Assembly (NCBI GenBank): GCA_905193995.1
Contig: CAJJQT010000107.1
Span: forward strand, 1-6,931
Length of the DNA: 6,931 bases
Source of the DNA: an uncultured Porphyromonadaceae bacterium
GTDB taxonomy: Bacteria > Bacteroidota > Bacteroidia > Bacteroidales > Muribaculaceae
Direction of reading: 5' to 3'
In this document: positions 6,395 to 6,931 of the stretch, one piece after another
Layout: each line of letters begins with the position of its first letter
How positions within the stretch are numbered: position 1 is the stretch's first letter
Notes under the pieces: model-generated
What the model was told of the DNA's origin: nothing
Seen by the model: only the letters and a program-made list of their open reading frames with translations
Databases searched by the model: none
Position numbers and translations under genes: made by a program

Positions 6395-6931
6395 ATGCGA
6401 CTTCTGAAAGCGATATTTATGCTGAGCCTGTTGGTATTGCCTGTTGTCTGTCGGGGTAATACCGACACGCATATTCCATTGGATACTGTCGAGATCACCA
6501 CTTTCCTTGATACTGTCTATAGCCGGGATTTGCCTGCGATAGAATTTAGATTGGAAACGTATCATAACTTTTTCGGAGCCACTACGGTGGGATATAAACT
6601 GATGCTGCGCGGTGAGGAACTTGACATCAATGGGGCTCTCCTGTACAAGGAGGATCCCGAATCCACTGCACTTAAGCCGATGTCTCTTTTATCACCGTTT
6701 CATATCCATGTCGGTGATTCCACCGACGGACACAGAATTGACCATATTTATGTAAAGCATAAATTCCCGTTCTCGTCTTACTTTTCGGAAGACGATTCGT
6801 TGGTTATACTGACCAGCAAGGGCAATTATACTATTTATCTTGGTGAGGAGAAGCGTGCGGCCTCATTATATACGCCCATGCTCAATTCGCTCAACACCGA
6901 ATTATCCAAGGCTGAACAGAATCTTGAAAGG
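6395..6931 (+). CDS. exported protein of unknown function, 3' end beyond window
   Basis: Open from ATG 6395 to the window edge (179 codons, no stop). The N-terminus is a typical signal peptide (MRLLKAIFMLSLLVLPVVCRG), with Arg2 and Lys5 before a hydrophobic core. The Cys at residue 19 is not in a good lipobox. The mature part shows alternating beta-strand-like segments (FGATTVGYKLMLRGEELDI; FHIHVGDSTDGHRIDHIYV). It ends in a more helical stretch (LNSLNTELSKAEQNLER) at the edge. I do not recognise a family. It follows the receptor by 23 bp but has its own -7 box. That box ends only 4 bp before this ATG. A second in-frame ATG at 6419 would give a normal leader but would remove the basic residues of the signal peptide, so 6395 is preferred with some doubt. 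Confidence 0.75.
   Translation, partial: MRLLKAIFMLSLLVLPVVCRGNTDTHIPLDTVEITTFLDTVYSRDLPAIEFRLETYHNFFGATTVGYKLMLRGEELDINGALLYKEDPESTALKPMSLLSPFHIHVGDSTDGHRIDHIYVKHKFPFSSYFSEDDSLVILTSKGNYTIYLGEEKRAASLYTPMLNSLNTELSKAEQNLER

Overview
The window looks like chromosomal DNA from a Bacteroidales bacterium, possibly a moderately GC-rich gut lineage of the Muribaculaceae type. Three things point there: promoter -7 boxes of the Bacteroidetes form TAnnTTTG in front of three genes, a class A beta-lactamase lipoprotein resembling the CfxA/CepA/PER branch, and a TonB-dependent outer-membrane receptor of the 'outer membrane beta-barrel' type. The family assignment is inference; no rRNA or marker gene is present.

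Layout. Bases 1-113 hold an unresolved gene edge. A small cupin protein (114-449) and a 56-residue rubredoxin (502-672) follow on the + strand. Converging on the rubredoxin is a class A beta-lactamase on the minus strand (688-1635), with its own promoter. Divergent from it is a stand-alone amino-acid adenylation enzyme (1740-3178), split by a single -1 frameshift near base 2606. Thirteen bases later comes a Fes/IroE-like alpha/beta-hydrolase (3192-3854). Bases 3855-4250 have no intact gene. They hold a 133-bp element made of three hairpin-forming repeat units, the 3' remnant of a lost minus-strand gene that now stops inside the last unit, and the promoter of the next gene. A TonB-dependent receptor (4251-6371) follows. 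The last gene (6395 to the window end) encodes an unrecognised exported protein whose promoter leaves almost no 5' leader.

How the genes may work together. The adenylation enzyme and the esterase look like one transcription unit and suggest activation of an amino acid (or similar acid) and hydrolysis of an ester or thioester product, although no carrier protein is visible. The receptor has its own promoter and lies beyond the repeat element and gene relic, so a shared siderophore-like role is speculative. The beta-lactamase probably gives intrinsic periplasmic beta-lactam resistance. Cupin and rubredoxin are generic small metal-binding proteins that may be co-transcribed.

The most notable points are the frameshift in an otherwise intact adenylation enzyme, the three-unit palindromic repeat element, the hidden antisense gene relic that runs into it, and three places where the promoter -7 box bears on the choice of start codon.
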